A stretch of DNA of 64,000 bases from Aeromonas australiensis (GTDB lineage Bacteria; Pseudomonadota; Gammaproteobacteria; Enterobacterales; Aeromonadaceae): NCBI RefSeq assembly GCF_000819725.1, contig NZ_CDDH01000062.1:62001-126000 (forward strand), read 5' to 3'. This document shows positions 45,319 through 53,744 of this stretch, piece by piece. How positions within the stretch are numbered: position 1 is the stretch's first letter; each line of letters opens with the position of its first letter. A program made the position numbers and the translations under genes. The notes beneath the pieces are model-generated. The model ran no database searches. It had not been told where the DNA came from and saw only the letters and a list, made by a program, of their open reading frames with translations.

Positions 45319-45910
45319 GTCCGTGTCCTCTTGCTGGTTTTTTCTGTTCCAATGTTTCTTTGATCTGGTTACGAGCACGAAACAGTCGGGTCATGACGGT
45401 GTTTTTGTTAAGACCGAGCATCTCGGCGATCTCTTCACCACTAAAGCCTCCCACGACTTGCAGCAGCAGTGGCTCCTGATACTCATCGGGTAGTCTGGCA
45501 ATATGGCGGCGTAACCACTCGTTTTCCATCTCTTCTTCACTGTGCAGGGCGTCTGGGTGGGCCTGCGGGTGATCATCGAGATCAACCAGTTCAAGTTGCT
45601 TGCGTTCGAAGCGACGGGCGTTTTCGCGCCTGAGGATGGTGATAAGCCACCCCTTGGCCGCCTTGTCGTCCAGCAGGGTGTCAATCGCCTTCCATGCTCG
45701 CAGGAAGGTCTCTTGCACCAGATCTTCCGCCACGTTGGGATCCCGGGTCAGCCAGTAGGCATACCGGTAGAGATCGCCATGCAGCGCATGAACCAGTGCT
45801 TCAAATTTGGTTTGTTTGTCAGCCATGGGATCAGAGACCGGCGAAGTGGCCGGATCATTTCCGCCAATATGCGGCTGAGCCCGTTTTTTTCTAAAAAAAA
45901 GCAGTGCCAT
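45311..45910 (-). CDS. ECF-type RNA polymerase sigma factor
   Basis: 199-residue group IV sigma factor. Region 2 (about 35-100) has YAYWLTRDPNVAEDLVQETFLRAW, and region 4 (about 130-185) has LPDEYQEPLLLQVVGGFSGEEIAEMLGLNKNTVMTRLFRAR. There is no sigma-3 domain. The 30-residue N-terminal extension is poorly conserved in type; a shorter start at an internal Met (MADKQTKFEAL) lacks a ribosome site, while ATG 45910 has AAGGA. It lies 13 bases after batD and overlaps its likely anti-sigma partner, so the bat operon, sigma and anti-sigma genes probably share a transcript. Confidence 0.9.
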   Translation of the reverse strand: MALLFFRKKRAQPHIGGNDPATSPVSDPMADKQTKFEALVHALHGDLYRYAYWLTRDPNVAEDLVQETFLRAWKAIDTLLDDKAAKGWLITILRRENARRFERKQLELVDLDDHPQAHPDALHSEEEMENEWLRRHIARLPDEYQEPLLLQVVGGFSGEEIAEMLGLNKNTVMTRLFRARNQIKETLEQKKPARGHGHG

Positions 45911-45923
45911 AGGGCAATCCTTG

Positions 45924-47459
45924 TCAGGGGGCGTGGTGGTGGGGGTGGGAACTCCCCTGCGCCAGCAGGTAAATCAGGTGTGCAATACCGGCGGTTTCAT
46001 CTGCCCTGAGGGAACGCGCCAGAGCGCGCCACTCGATGGGCGGGCCAGAAGAGGGCCGTGCAAAACAGGCTCGCTCGAGTGCGGTGAGCGCGTTGTTGAC
46101 CCGATTATGCCGAGCGTCAGGCAACTGGCCTAATTGATAATAGGAGACTTGCCAGCGTAAGGTCGCCCACTGGATCAGTGCCTTGCGGCTGGCGTCCGGC
46201 TGGTGTTGGCCAAGGGTGCGTTGCAGTCGATAGAAGGCGCGCCAGCGGGGGCTGTGGCGCCATAGCGCTCGTAGCGCCAGGGCCAGCACGACCCACCAAA
46301 GGCTCTCTTGCAGTGCCATCTGCGATGGCTGCTTATCAGGTTGTCGATTTGTCGCTCTCTGAAACGTCAACGAGATGGCGGGCAGGCTGGCCTGCTCAAT
46401 CCGGCCACTTTGAGTATTAAACCAGGGCAGGTCAATGGGAGGGAGCAGATAGTCGCCGCTCTGCTCCGCGACTAGGGTCTGGCGCCATTGTCGCTCAAAC
46501 AGCAGTTTGCCGTCGCGGTAACGCTCCTGTTGTTGCTCGCCATCGGGATGGGCCTGCACCCCTGCGGGCAGTTGATGGACCATCAGTGGGGCAAGCTGGA
46601 TCTGGCCGCTGTCACCGTTTTCCATGGTCAGGGTGAGGATCCGGATCAGCGGTTCACCCACTTCCCCCGTGGTGGCCGGTTCAAGCCGTTGGCTCAGGGT
46701 CAGCCGGGTGGCCACCGGTGTGGCGGGGGCCTTGTCCACCCGAACCTCGAGTGGTGCCGCGCGGGCCGAGAGCCTTTGCGGCTGGCCCCCTTGCTGCGTG
46801 AGCTGCCCCTGCAAGCGGGGCGACTCGAGGTGCCAGAGTCCCGGCGCGTTTGCTTGAATAAGCCAGCTGCGGGTGAGCCTGCCGGGCAGACCCGCCTGAG
46901 CGGGGGCGATCCACTCGTCGCTACCGAGGCGACGGATGGTGAAGTGGGCAGAACTAAGCTCGCTCAGCGCCGGGTTTTGCATGCTGGTGGGCAGCCAAAG
47001 GGTCAGCCGGTAGATCACCGGTTGGCCAGGATAGAGCGGGCCCTGATGATCAAGGCTGGCTTGCATCTCGAGGGGCGAGGGGGCAGGGGGTTGTGGCAGC
47101 GCCGCTGTTTGCGTTGCTCTCGATGGCAGGGTGAGTGAGGGGGTGAACTCATTTCCCAGCTTGAGCGGGGCAATCACCACCTCGGTAGCTGCGGGTGAAT
47201 TGCTCTGGTGCAAAGGGATCTGCCAGCGAGTCAGTTGTTGTACCGGGGTGTTGACCCGGCTCATGGTCACTCTGCCCACGGCAAATTGGCGCAGTAGGGG
47301 GGTGATCTCCAGTTCACTGCTCTGGCGCTCGCCATCCGCTTCGATGATCAGCAGCCAATCGCCGGGGTCCGTCCCCGGCAGTAGCTCTGCGCGAGGAGGG
47401 AGGGCCCAGCCAAGTGGACTCACCAGTGCGAGCAACAGTCCCCATCCTGCCCACCTCAC
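45924..47459 (-). CDS. BatD-type protein
   Basis: 511-residue protein with a signal peptide (MRWAGWGLLLALVSPLGWA). A long periplasmic beta-rich region (about 25-385) contains the repeated Ig-like pattern PLYPGQPVIYRLTLW seen in BatD/oxygen-tolerance proteins. One transmembrane helix follows (about 395-412, LWWVVLALALRALW), then a helical cytoplasmic tail ending in a histidine-rich stretch. Part of the moxR-bat set thought to act in envelope or redox-stress chaperoning. Overlaps the upstream gene by four bases. Confidence 0.82.
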   Translation of the reverse strand: MRWAGWGLLLALVSPLGWALPPRAELLPGTDPGDWLLIIEADGERQSSELEITPLLRQFAVGRVTMSRVNTPVQQLTRWQIPLHQSNSPAATEVVIAPLKLGNEFTPSLTLPSRATQTAALPQPPAPSPLEMQASLDHQGPLYPGQPVIYRLTLWLPTSMQNPALSELSSAHFTIRRLGSDEWIAPAQAGLPGRLTRSWLIQANAPGLWHLESPRLQGQLTQQGGQPQRLSARAAPLEVRVDKAPATPVATRLTLSQRLEPATTGEVGEPLIRILTLTMENGDSGQIQLAPLMVHQLPAGVQAHPDGEQQQERYRDGKLLFERQWRQTLVAEQSGDYLLPPIDLPWFNTQSGRIEQASLPAISLTFQRATNRQPDKQPSQMALQESLWWVVLALALRALWRHSPRWRAFYRLQRTLGQHQPDASRKALIQWATLRWQVSYYQLGQLPDARHNRVNNALTALERACFARPSSGPPIEWRALARSLRADETAGIAHLIYLLAQGSSHPHHHAP

Positions 47460-48904
47460 CAGGGGGACTCCACCTTGATCAGATCCCGGCGCAGCGCCTC
47501 TTTGCGCAGACGCTGCTCCAGCAGCAACACCGGGGGAGAGGGTGGCAAGGGCATTGCCGTCGCCTGCTGAGCAGCCGCTGGTTCGGGCTGTTTGCTGCTG
47601 GTGTCGAGAGCAGCGGCCGCTCCTCCCTGTAACAGTGAGAGGTTATAGAGCGCATCTTCATGGCCGGGTTCAAGCGCCAGAGCGGCCAGATAGGCCTCTT
47701 TGGCGGCCGCAAGCTCCCCCAGTTGCAGCAGGGCATTGCCGCGGTTGTAGTGGGCAGTGGCGCTCGTTGCTTCCTGATAGGTTGTGATGGCTTGCCGGTA
47801 GGCTCCGGCCCGATACCAGGCGTTGCCGCGCCAGACCGGATCGTTAAAGGTGCGGGCCGCCCGCTGAAAATCCCCCTCTTGATAAGCCTGCATCGCTTGC
47901 AGGTCCCCCCTCTCTGTTGCTTGCAGATCTTGCGGTACAAGCAGCTGAGCTCCCACCATCAGCGCCATTATCAGCCGGGCGCCGACTCTGGCCAGCAAGG
48001 CCAGTGGTAACAAGGGGATCAGCAACCAGGGGCCAAGATCCTGTGGTGCCGGGGTGAGGGCCGAGGTAGTGGTAGGGAGTGGTGCAAAGCGGGGCGGGTC
48101 GTTGCCAAGCCACTGCAGCTCACCGCCGAGGCGATTGGCCAGCGCGGCAATGGCCTGACTATCGGGAGCGGGCAACTGTGCAGGCACCCGGGTGGCAAAA
48201 CCCAGCTCATTGGCCGGGATGGTGGGCATGGGGGCCGGTTGACCGCTGTTGGCGAGCAAAATATCGAGGCGTGCCGACGGGTTATCGCGGCAAAGCAGGC
48301 GCTGTTGGCAGGGCCACAGAGTAGCGATTTGGGCCATCTGGTTGGTAGTGAGGTCGTCGGTGATGAGTAGCAATCGCGCTTGCTCACCTGGGCTCAGCAG
48401 CTTGATGGCAAGCTCAACGGCCCGTGCCGGGTTGCTACCCTGCAGCGGCATGATCGCAGGGCGCAAGTCGGGCAGCAGCAGCGAAAGGGCCTGATGATCC
48501 CGGCTTGGTGGCATGGCGAGGTAGGCATCACCGGCATAGACGATCAGGGCAATGCGCTCGCCCTTGGCGCGGCTCAGCAATTGTTGCAACTGCCATCTGA
48601 CCCGGGTCGCCCGATCCGGTTTGAGGTCGGTGGCGCTCATTGAGCGTGACAAGTCCAGTAGCCAGATATCGAGTGGCGCCGCAGGCTGCTGTTGTAATTC
48701 ACTGCGCAGTGCCGGCCCGCTCAGGGCCAAAATCACGGGCAGGGTAGCCAACCAGAGCCAGGGACGCTGAGGGGGGGATGTTGGCAGCAGATAAGCCTGC
48801 ATCGCAGGTGCGAGCAGCGGGGGCTGGCGACGGCGGTGCCATCCTTGCCAGAGCCAGGGGATGAGTGCGATCAGCCACAGGGGGCGCAGCAAGATCAGCT
48901 CCAT
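47456..48904 (-). CDS. BatB/BatC-like VWA plus TPR membrane protein
   Basis: 482-residue fusion. Two N-terminal membrane helices are followed by a von Willebrand A domain (about 80-270) with the MIDAS start DLSRSMSATD. A third helix lies near 310-330 (LLIPLLPLALLARVGARLI). TPR repeats follow (about 335-420: GDFQRAARTF, NAWYRAGAYRQAITTYQEA, NRGNALLQLGELAAAKEAYLAAL), then a Pro/Ala/Gln-rich tail. The first MIDAS position keeps DxSxS, so metal binding is likely. In Bacteroides-type operons BatB and BatC are separate genes. Overlaps the BatA-like gene by ten bases. Confidence 0.85.
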   Translation of the reverse strand: MELILLRPLWLIALIPWLWQGWHRRRQPPLLAPAMQAYLLPTSPPQRPWLWLATLPVILALSGPALRSELQQQPAAPLDIWLLDLSRSMSATDLKPDRATRVRWQLQQLLSRAKGERIALIVYAGDAYLAMPPSRDHQALSLLLPDLRPAIMPLQGSNPARAVELAIKLLSPGEQARLLLITDDLTTNQMAQIATLWPCQQRLLCRDNPSARLDILLANSGQPAPMPTIPANELGFATRVPAQLPAPDSQAIAALANRLGGELQWLGNDPPRFAPLPTTTSALTPAPQDLGPWLLIPLLPLALLARVGARLIMALMVGAQLLVPQDLQATERGDLQAMQAYQEGDFQRAARTFNDPVWRGNAWYRAGAYRQAITTYQEATSATAHYNRGNALLQLGELAAAKEAYLAALALEPGHEDALYNLSLLQGGAAAALDTSSKQPEPAAAQQATAMPLPPSPPVLLLEQRLRKEALRRDLIKVESPW

Positions 48905-49887
48905 CTGCGTGCGCCTCGTGCCAGCCAGCTACGCACCATACGCAACTCCAGCTTGCCACGCCCTGCCGGCAGCAGCAGCAAGCCACCCAGCAGAGCCAGC
49001 GGCCAGGGGTAGAGCTCGATCACCGGTTGATAATGGGCTACGGGCATGGGGGCCGGTTCAAGGGCATTGAGAGCCGCGTTGATGGCATCGAGATCGCTCT
49101 GGGTTCGCGCCCGAAAGTAACGCCCTTGGCCTGTCTGGGCCAGCTCTTTCAGGAGCGGCTCGTCCAGTTCGCTGCTGGGATCGGCCTGACCGCTGCCTGC
49201 CTCATCATAGGGTTGGATAAAGGTATCGGGATCGGCCCCGACCCCCAGCGTATAGATCCGTATGCCTTGCGCCGTGGCGAGTTTGGCCTCCTGCAGTGGG
49301 TCAGCGTTGCCTGCGGTATTGCGACCATCAGTGACCAGCAGCAGGGCGGTGGGGCGACCCGGATCCCCATGCTGACGTGCCAGCTGGATGGCTTCGCCAA
49401 GGGCGGTGGTTCGGCCGACCAGATCAAAATCGAGCTCGTCGCTCAAGGTCAGTAGCGCCGGGATCTCCTGAGTGAGGGGAGAGAGCAGATAGGCGTGATC
49501 GGCAAAGACGATGAGGCCCACCCTGTCTCCGGCCCGTTTGGCGATCAGCGCCTTGATCTGCTGGCGCACCGCTGTCAGCCGTGCTTGCTGCTCGCCGTTA
49601 TCGAGCATATCAGGGGTGCGCATGCTGTCTGACAGGTCTACCGCCAGCAGCAGATCCCGCCCCCCTTCATAGCGGATAACCGGTTCTCCCCACCACTGGG
49701 GGCGGCAGAGGGCGAGGATAAGGGCACACCAGAGCAGCATGGCGCGCCAGAGCGGTAATCCAGCATGAGGACGCAGCAACGCAAACCCGGGGTGAGCCAG
49801 ATGACCCTGGCGCAGGGGCGGCAAGGCGAAACACACCAGCAAGGGCAGCGCCAGGGCCAGGGCAAACCAGGGCCAGGCCAGGATCAT
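48895..49887 (-). CDS. BatA-like VWA membrane protein
   Basis: 330-residue protein. N-terminal helices (about 1-22 and 45-65) are followed by a VWA domain (about 85-275) with MIDAS DLSDSM, then TTALGEAI with the Thr and TDGRNTAG with the Asp, so the site looks complete. A final helix lies near residue 305. The bulk of the VWA domain would face one side of the inner membrane. The ATG at 49887 follows GGAGG and overlaps the previous stop as ATGA. The open frame upstream to 50028 is not used. Confidence 0.87.
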   Translation of the reverse strand: MILAWPWFALALALPLLVCFALPPLRQGHLAHPGFALLRPHAGLPLWRAMLLWCALILALCRPQWWGEPVIRYEGGRDLLLAVDLSDSMRTPDMLDNGEQQARLTAVRQQIKALIAKRAGDRVGLIVFADHAYLLSPLTQEIPALLTLSDELDFDLVGRTTALGEAIQLARQHGDPGRPTALLLVTDGRNTAGNADPLQEAKLATAQGIRIYTLGVGADPDTFIQPYDEAGSGQADPSSELDEPLLKELAQTGQGRYFRARTQSDLDAINAALNALEPAPMPVAHYQPVIELYPWPLALLGGLLLLPAGRGKLELRMVRSWLARGARRWS

Positions 49888-50423
49888 GGATGCCTCCGCG
49901 CGGCTTTGTCCCTTGAGCGGGGGGAGCGGCGTAAGAAGAGGGTTTGACCCCAGCGCCGATAAGCCTGCTGCAACCGTTCGCTCTGCGCGCGGCTCGGGCT
50001 CTGGTTGCCATAGAGCCAACGGCTCCAATGAGGGGCGAATTGGCCAAAATCACTGCTGCCGTGACGGTCGACAAAGGCGAGCCACGCCTCTCCCTGCAGC
50101 TGGCGCGCCTCGGGCCAGCGTTGCACTGCTTCATGACGCAGGGCCTCCTGTATACGCGCCACCAATAGCGTCGGATCTCCCTCCAGCTGGCGACACCAGT
50201 GGCGGTAACGCATTACTCTGCGGGCCACTAGGACGATCAGAAGCAGAAGAAAACTGGCGATCAGGAGCCACAATAGCGCCTGCACTCTGGGGTCCAGGCT
50301 CTGTTCAATCAGGTCCGGCCCCGGGTGGATGTCGCGCATCAGGGCGAGCAGCTGTGGGGTGATGGTCTCTGAGGTGGTGCTGGCGCTGTTGAGCTCGGCA
50401 GAGGGGATCATCCCTGATGACAT
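49884..50423 (-). CDS. DUF4381-type membrane protein
   Basis: 179-residue protein. The periplasmic N-terminus contains MRDIHPGPDLI. One transmembrane helix follows (about 50-70, LLWLLIASFLLLLIVLVA), then a basic cytoplasmic domain with WLAFVDRHGSSDFGQFAPHW, typical of DUF4381. It is always found in moxR-DUF58-VWA operons; function unknown. The ATG at 50423 is chosen because GGAGGGG immediately precedes it. It overlaps the DUF58 gene end by 16 bases. Confidence 0.82.
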   Translation of the reverse strand: MSSGMIPSAELNSASTTSETITPQLLALMRDIHPGPDLIEQSLDPRVQALLWLLIASFLLLLIVLVARRVMRYRHWCRQLEGDPTLLVARIQEALRHEAVQRWPEARQLQGEAWLAFVDRHGSSDFGQFAPHWSRWLYGNQSPSRAQSERLQQAYRRWGQTLFLRRSPRSRDKAARRHP

Positions 50424-51310
50424 AACCCCTCCTGCCACTGCTGTTGTAGCGTCTGGCTGTTATCGAGCAGATAGAGGCGCTGCACCAGCGGCAACAGCTG
50501 CTGCTTGCTGTGGGCCAACTGCTGTTCGGCGGCTTGCTGGTAGCGACGGGAGAAACCGGCATGGCCCCCATCCAGCCAGCCCTGATAGTGCTGCCCTGGC
50601 CGGTCGATGGCCACCGGCAGCTGGCCATTAGGGGGTAGGGTCGCTTCGAGGGGGTCGCGGATCTGCCAATAGTGAATATCGTGGCGGCGGGAGAGCAGTT
50701 GCAATTGCTGACAGAGCGCCGACTCGCAGGGTCTGTGATCGGTGATGATCGTCAGCTTGGCGCCGTGAGGCAGCTTCACGCCGGACAAGGTGTCGGCCAG
50801 CGAGTGAGAAAGCGCCCGGCGGGCCAGCCCTTGCTGATAGTGATGGCAGAGGGATTCGAGCAGGGGCAGCACGCTGCCGCGCTGGCTCTGGTGATGGGAG
50901 ATAAGCCCGTGGCAGATCAGGGTATTGTGCTGCTTCTCCCCTTGCCAGATCAGGGCGGCCGCCAGCTCGCATCCCAGCCGTGCCTTGAGCTGCAGTGTAG
51001 AGCCGAAATACATGGCAGGAGAGAGATCGAGCAGCAGCCAGTGCGCCTGATCCAGCTCCTCACTATAGAGCCGGGTATAGGGGCGACCGAGGCGGGCCGT
51101 CACCCGCCAGTCGATATGGCGTACCTCGTCACCGGCCTGATAGGCGCGCAGCTCCCGAAACGTGAGTCCGGGGGAGCGGCCCGGTTTGCCGCGTTCGCTG
51201 CTGCTTTTGCCTGTTCTCGGCCGGCCTCGGGCTTTTGCCCATAGCCGGATATTGAGCAGCCGCGGCAGCGACAGAGCGATGTCGGGGTGCAGGCAGGGAT
51301 CTAGGGGCAT
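50408..51310 (-). CDS. DUF58 protein of the moxR-bat operon
   Basis: 300-residue soluble VWA-like protein. The DUF58 signature is SPGLTFRELRAYQAGDEVRHIDW, then TARLGRPYTRLYSEE. A degenerate VWA fold follows (LLLDLSPAM at about residue 95, where MIDAS Ser is partly changed). Thought to be a substrate adaptor of the MoxR ATPase. Overlaps moxR by ten bases. Confidence 0.88.
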   Translation of the reverse strand: MPLDPCLHPDIALSLPRLLNIRLWAKARGRPRTGKSSSERGKPGRSPGLTFRELRAYQAGDEVRHIDWRVTARLGRPYTRLYSEELDQAHWLLLDLSPAMYFGSTLQLKARLGCELAAALIWQGEKQHNTLICHGLISHHQSQRGSVLPLLESLCHHYQQGLARRALSHSLADTLSGVKLPHGAKLTIITDHRPCESALCQQLQLLSRRHDIHYWQIRDPLEATLPPNGQLPVAIDRPGQHYQGWLDGGHAGFSRRYQQAAEQQLAHSKQQLLPLVQRLYLLDNSQTLQQQWQEGLCHQG

Positions 51311-52251
51311 GGTACCTGATCCAGCAGTTGGGCGATCAGGATGTCATTATCCAGATTGTCGGCCAGCGCCTGATAGCTGGGAATAAGGCGGTGGCGCAGC
51401 ACCGGATAGGCTTGCAACTGGATATCTTCCGGCAGCACATAGTCACGCCCGGCAAGCCAGGCACGAGCACGGGCGGATCGAGCCAGCCCCAGCGTGGCGC
51501 GGGGGCTGGCCCCCACGGCAATCAATGGCTCAAGGGCAGGGCAAAGGCCGCTGCCCGGGCGGGTGGCGCAGACAAGCTCCACCAGATAGTGCTCCAGTCG
51601 GCTTTGCATGGTGACCGCCAGCACGTCGCTGCGGGCACGTTGCAAGCTGGTCTGACTGAGGGTCACTGGCGCTGCGCCAAGCTGTTCGCCGCTGGCGTTG
51701 AGCTGCAAGATGGCGAGCTCCATGGTGGGGCTTGGGTAATCCACCATCAGCTTGAGCAGAAAGCGGTCTAGCTGGGCCTCCGGCAGGGGATAGGTCCCCT
51801 CCTGCTCGATGGGGTTTTGGGTGGCGGCCACCATAAAGAGAGGCGGCAGTCGCCAGCTCTTTTTGCCCACGGTGATCTGGTGCTCGGCCATGGCTTCTAG
51901 CAGCGCCGATTGTACTTTGGCCGGTGCCCGGTTGATCTCGTCCGCCAGCACCAGATGATTGAAGAGGGGGCCGGGCTGGAATACAAAGCTGGCATCCTGC
52001 GGGTGAAACACCTCGCTGCCGGTGAGATCGGCGGGAAGCAGGTCGGGAGTAAACTGGATACGGGCAAAACGCCCTTCGACGGCGCCAGCGAGCGCCTTGA
52101 CGGCGCGGGTTTTGGCAAGGCCGGGGGCCCCTTCGATTAACACATGTCCTTCACATAACAGGGCGATCAGGAGCCCTTCTATTAGCTCCTCCTGCCCCAA
52201 AATCTGACTGCCAAGATAGTCCCTAAGTGCGCTGAACTCGGCCGCTGCCAT
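51301..52251 (-). CDS. MoxR-family AAA+ ATPase
   Basis: 316-residue AAA+ ATPase. Walker [12 protein letters not shown] lies at about residue 40, Walker [12 protein letters not shown] at about 100, sensor 1 in VAATQNP, arginine-finger region [11 protein letters not shown], and sensor 2 in [10 protein letters not shown] near residue 250. MoxR proteins act as chaperones that insert metals or assemble VWA partners. First gene of the operon on the minus strand, divergent from fadI. No signal peptide. Confidence 0.93.
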   Translation of the reverse strand: MAAAEFSALRDYLGSQILGQEELIEGLLIALLCEGHVLIEGAPGLAKTRAVKALAGAVEGRFARIQFTPDLLPADLTGSEVFHPQDASFVFQPGPLFNHLVLADEINRAPAKVQSALLEAMAEHQITVGKKSWRLPPLFMVAATQNPIEQEGTYPLPEAQLDRFLLKLMVDYPSPTMELAILQLNASGEQLGAAPVTLSQTSLQRARSDVLAVTMQSRLEHYLVELVCATRPGSGLCPALEPLIAVGASPRATLGLARSARARAWLAGRDYVLPEDIQLQAYPVLRHRLIPSYQALADNLDNDILIAQLLDQVPCP

Positions 52252-52396
52252 GCGATAAACCCGTTGTTTTTATGGAAGTTGATCTTTTTATACTCCAGTT
52301 GCTCCCCAAGGGCGAGCAAAGGGGGCTTGCCGTGCTTAATTTAGTTTCAATCAGCTGTATGAAACTTGTGATTGGATTGTTAAGATGTGGCGCAAT

Positions 52397-52409
52397 GAGG
52401 TCAGACCTC
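52397..52409. promoter_or_regulatory. FadR-type operator in the fadI leader
   Basis: GAGGTCAGACCTC is a perfect 13-base palindrome around the FadR core GGTCNGACC. It lies 24 bases before the fadI ATG and 11 bases after a possible -10 TAAGAT (52380-52385). Confidence 0.65.
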
Positions 52410-52433
52410 TGCCTTTTAAACCAAGGAGCCAGG

Positions 52434-53744
52434 ATGAAACAGCCATTGAAACTGACGACTCGCCAGGGCGAACGGATTGCCGTCGTGGCGGGGCTGCGTA
52501 CCCCCTTTGCCAAGCAGGCTACCGCCTTTCATGGCGTGCCTGCAGTCGATCTCGGCAAACTGGTGGTGAGCGAGATGCTCGCCCGTACCGATCTCGATCC
52601 CACGCTTATCGACCAGCTGGTGTTTGGTCAGGTGGTTCAGATGCCGGAAGCACCCAACATTGCTCGCGAGATCGTGCTCGGTACCGGCATGAGCGTTAAT
52701 ACCGATGCCTATAGTGTCTCCCGCGCCTGCGCCACCAGCTTTCAGGCGGTGGCCAACGTCACCGAATCCATCATGGCCGGTACCGTAGACATCGCCATCG
52801 CTGGCGGTGCTGACTCCTCCTCCGTACTGCCTATCGGAGTGAGCAAGAAGCTGGCCCGCGCTTTGGTGGATCTCAACAAGGCGCGCAATCTGCAGCAGCG
52901 CTTCAACATTCTGCGTCAGCTGCGGGTCAAGGATCTGCTGCCGGTGCCGCCTGCTGTGGCCGAGTATTCGACTGGCCTCTCCATGGGGCAGACCGCCGAG
53001 CAGATGGCCAAGAGCCACCAGATCAGCCGCGAGGCGCAAGATGCGCTGGCGCATCGCTCCCACACCCTGGCGGCGCAGGCCTGGGCCGATGGCAAGCTCA
53101 GCGGCGAGGTGTTTACCGCCCATGTACCGCCTTACAAGTCACCGCTGGAGCGGGACAACAATATCCGTGAAAGCTCGGATCTGGCGAGTTACGCCAAGCT
53201 CAAGCCGGTGTTTGACCGGGTCCATGGCACAGTCACTGCGGCGAACGCCACCCCGCTCACCGACGGCGCCGCCGCCGTGTTGCTGATGCGGGAAGGTCGG
53301 GCGAAGGAGCTGGGTCTCGAGCCGCTTGGCTATATCCGCAGCTTCGCCTTCTCGGCCATCGATGTGTGGCAGGACATGCTGATGGGCCCATCCTACGCCA
53401 CCCCGCTGGCGCTGGATCGTGCCGGTATCACCCTCGGCGATCTGACCCTGATCGACATGCACGAAGCCTTTGCCGCCCAGACTCTGGCCAACCTCAAGAT
53501 GTTTGCCAGCCACGAGTTTGCCCGCGACAAGCTGGGACGCGATCAGGCCATCGGCGAGGTGGACATGGAGAAGTTCAACGTCCTCGGTGGTTCGCTGGCC
53601 TATGGCCACCCCTTTGCCGCGACCGGTGCGCGGATGATCACCCAGACTCTGCACGAGCTGCGTCGTCGCGGCGGGGGATTGGGGCTCAACACCGCCTGTG
53701 CGGCGGGTGGATTGGGCGTGGCTATGGTGTTGGAGGTTGAATGA
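52434..53744 (+). CDS. fadI: 3-ketoacyl-CoA thiolase FadI
   Basis: 436-residue beta-ketothiolase, exactly the E. coli FadI length. The acyl Cys99 is in SRACATSFQ, the GHP motif is [10 protein letters not shown], and the second Cys is in NTACAAGG near the end. It cleaves 3-ketoacyl-CoA to acetyl-CoA in the FadIJ multienzyme complex (anaerobic or broad use in E. coli). AAGGAG precedes the ATG at 52434. Stop and fadJ start overlap as ATGATG. A FadR-like palindrome lies in the leader. Confidence 0.96.
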   Translation: MKQPLKLTTRQGERIAVVAGLRTPFAKQATAFHGVPAVDLGKLVVSEMLARTDLDPTLIDQLVFGQVVQMPEAPNIAREIVLGTGMSVNTDAYSVSRACATSFQAVANVTESIMAGTVDIAIAGGADSSSVLPIGVSKKLARALVDLNKARNLQQRFNILRQLRVKDLLPVPPAVAEYSTGLSMGQTAEQMAKSHQISREAQDALAHRSHTLAAQAWADGKLSGEVFTAHVPPYKSPLERDNNIRESSDLASYAKLKPVFDRVHGTVTAANATPLTDGAAAVLLMREGRAKELGLEPLGYIRSFAFSAIDVWQDMLMGPSYATPLALDRAGITLGDLTLIDMHEAFAAQTLANLKMFASHEFARDKLGRDQAIGEVDMEKFNVLGGSLAYGHPFAATGARMITQTLHELRRRGGGLGLNTACAAGGLGVAMVLEVE

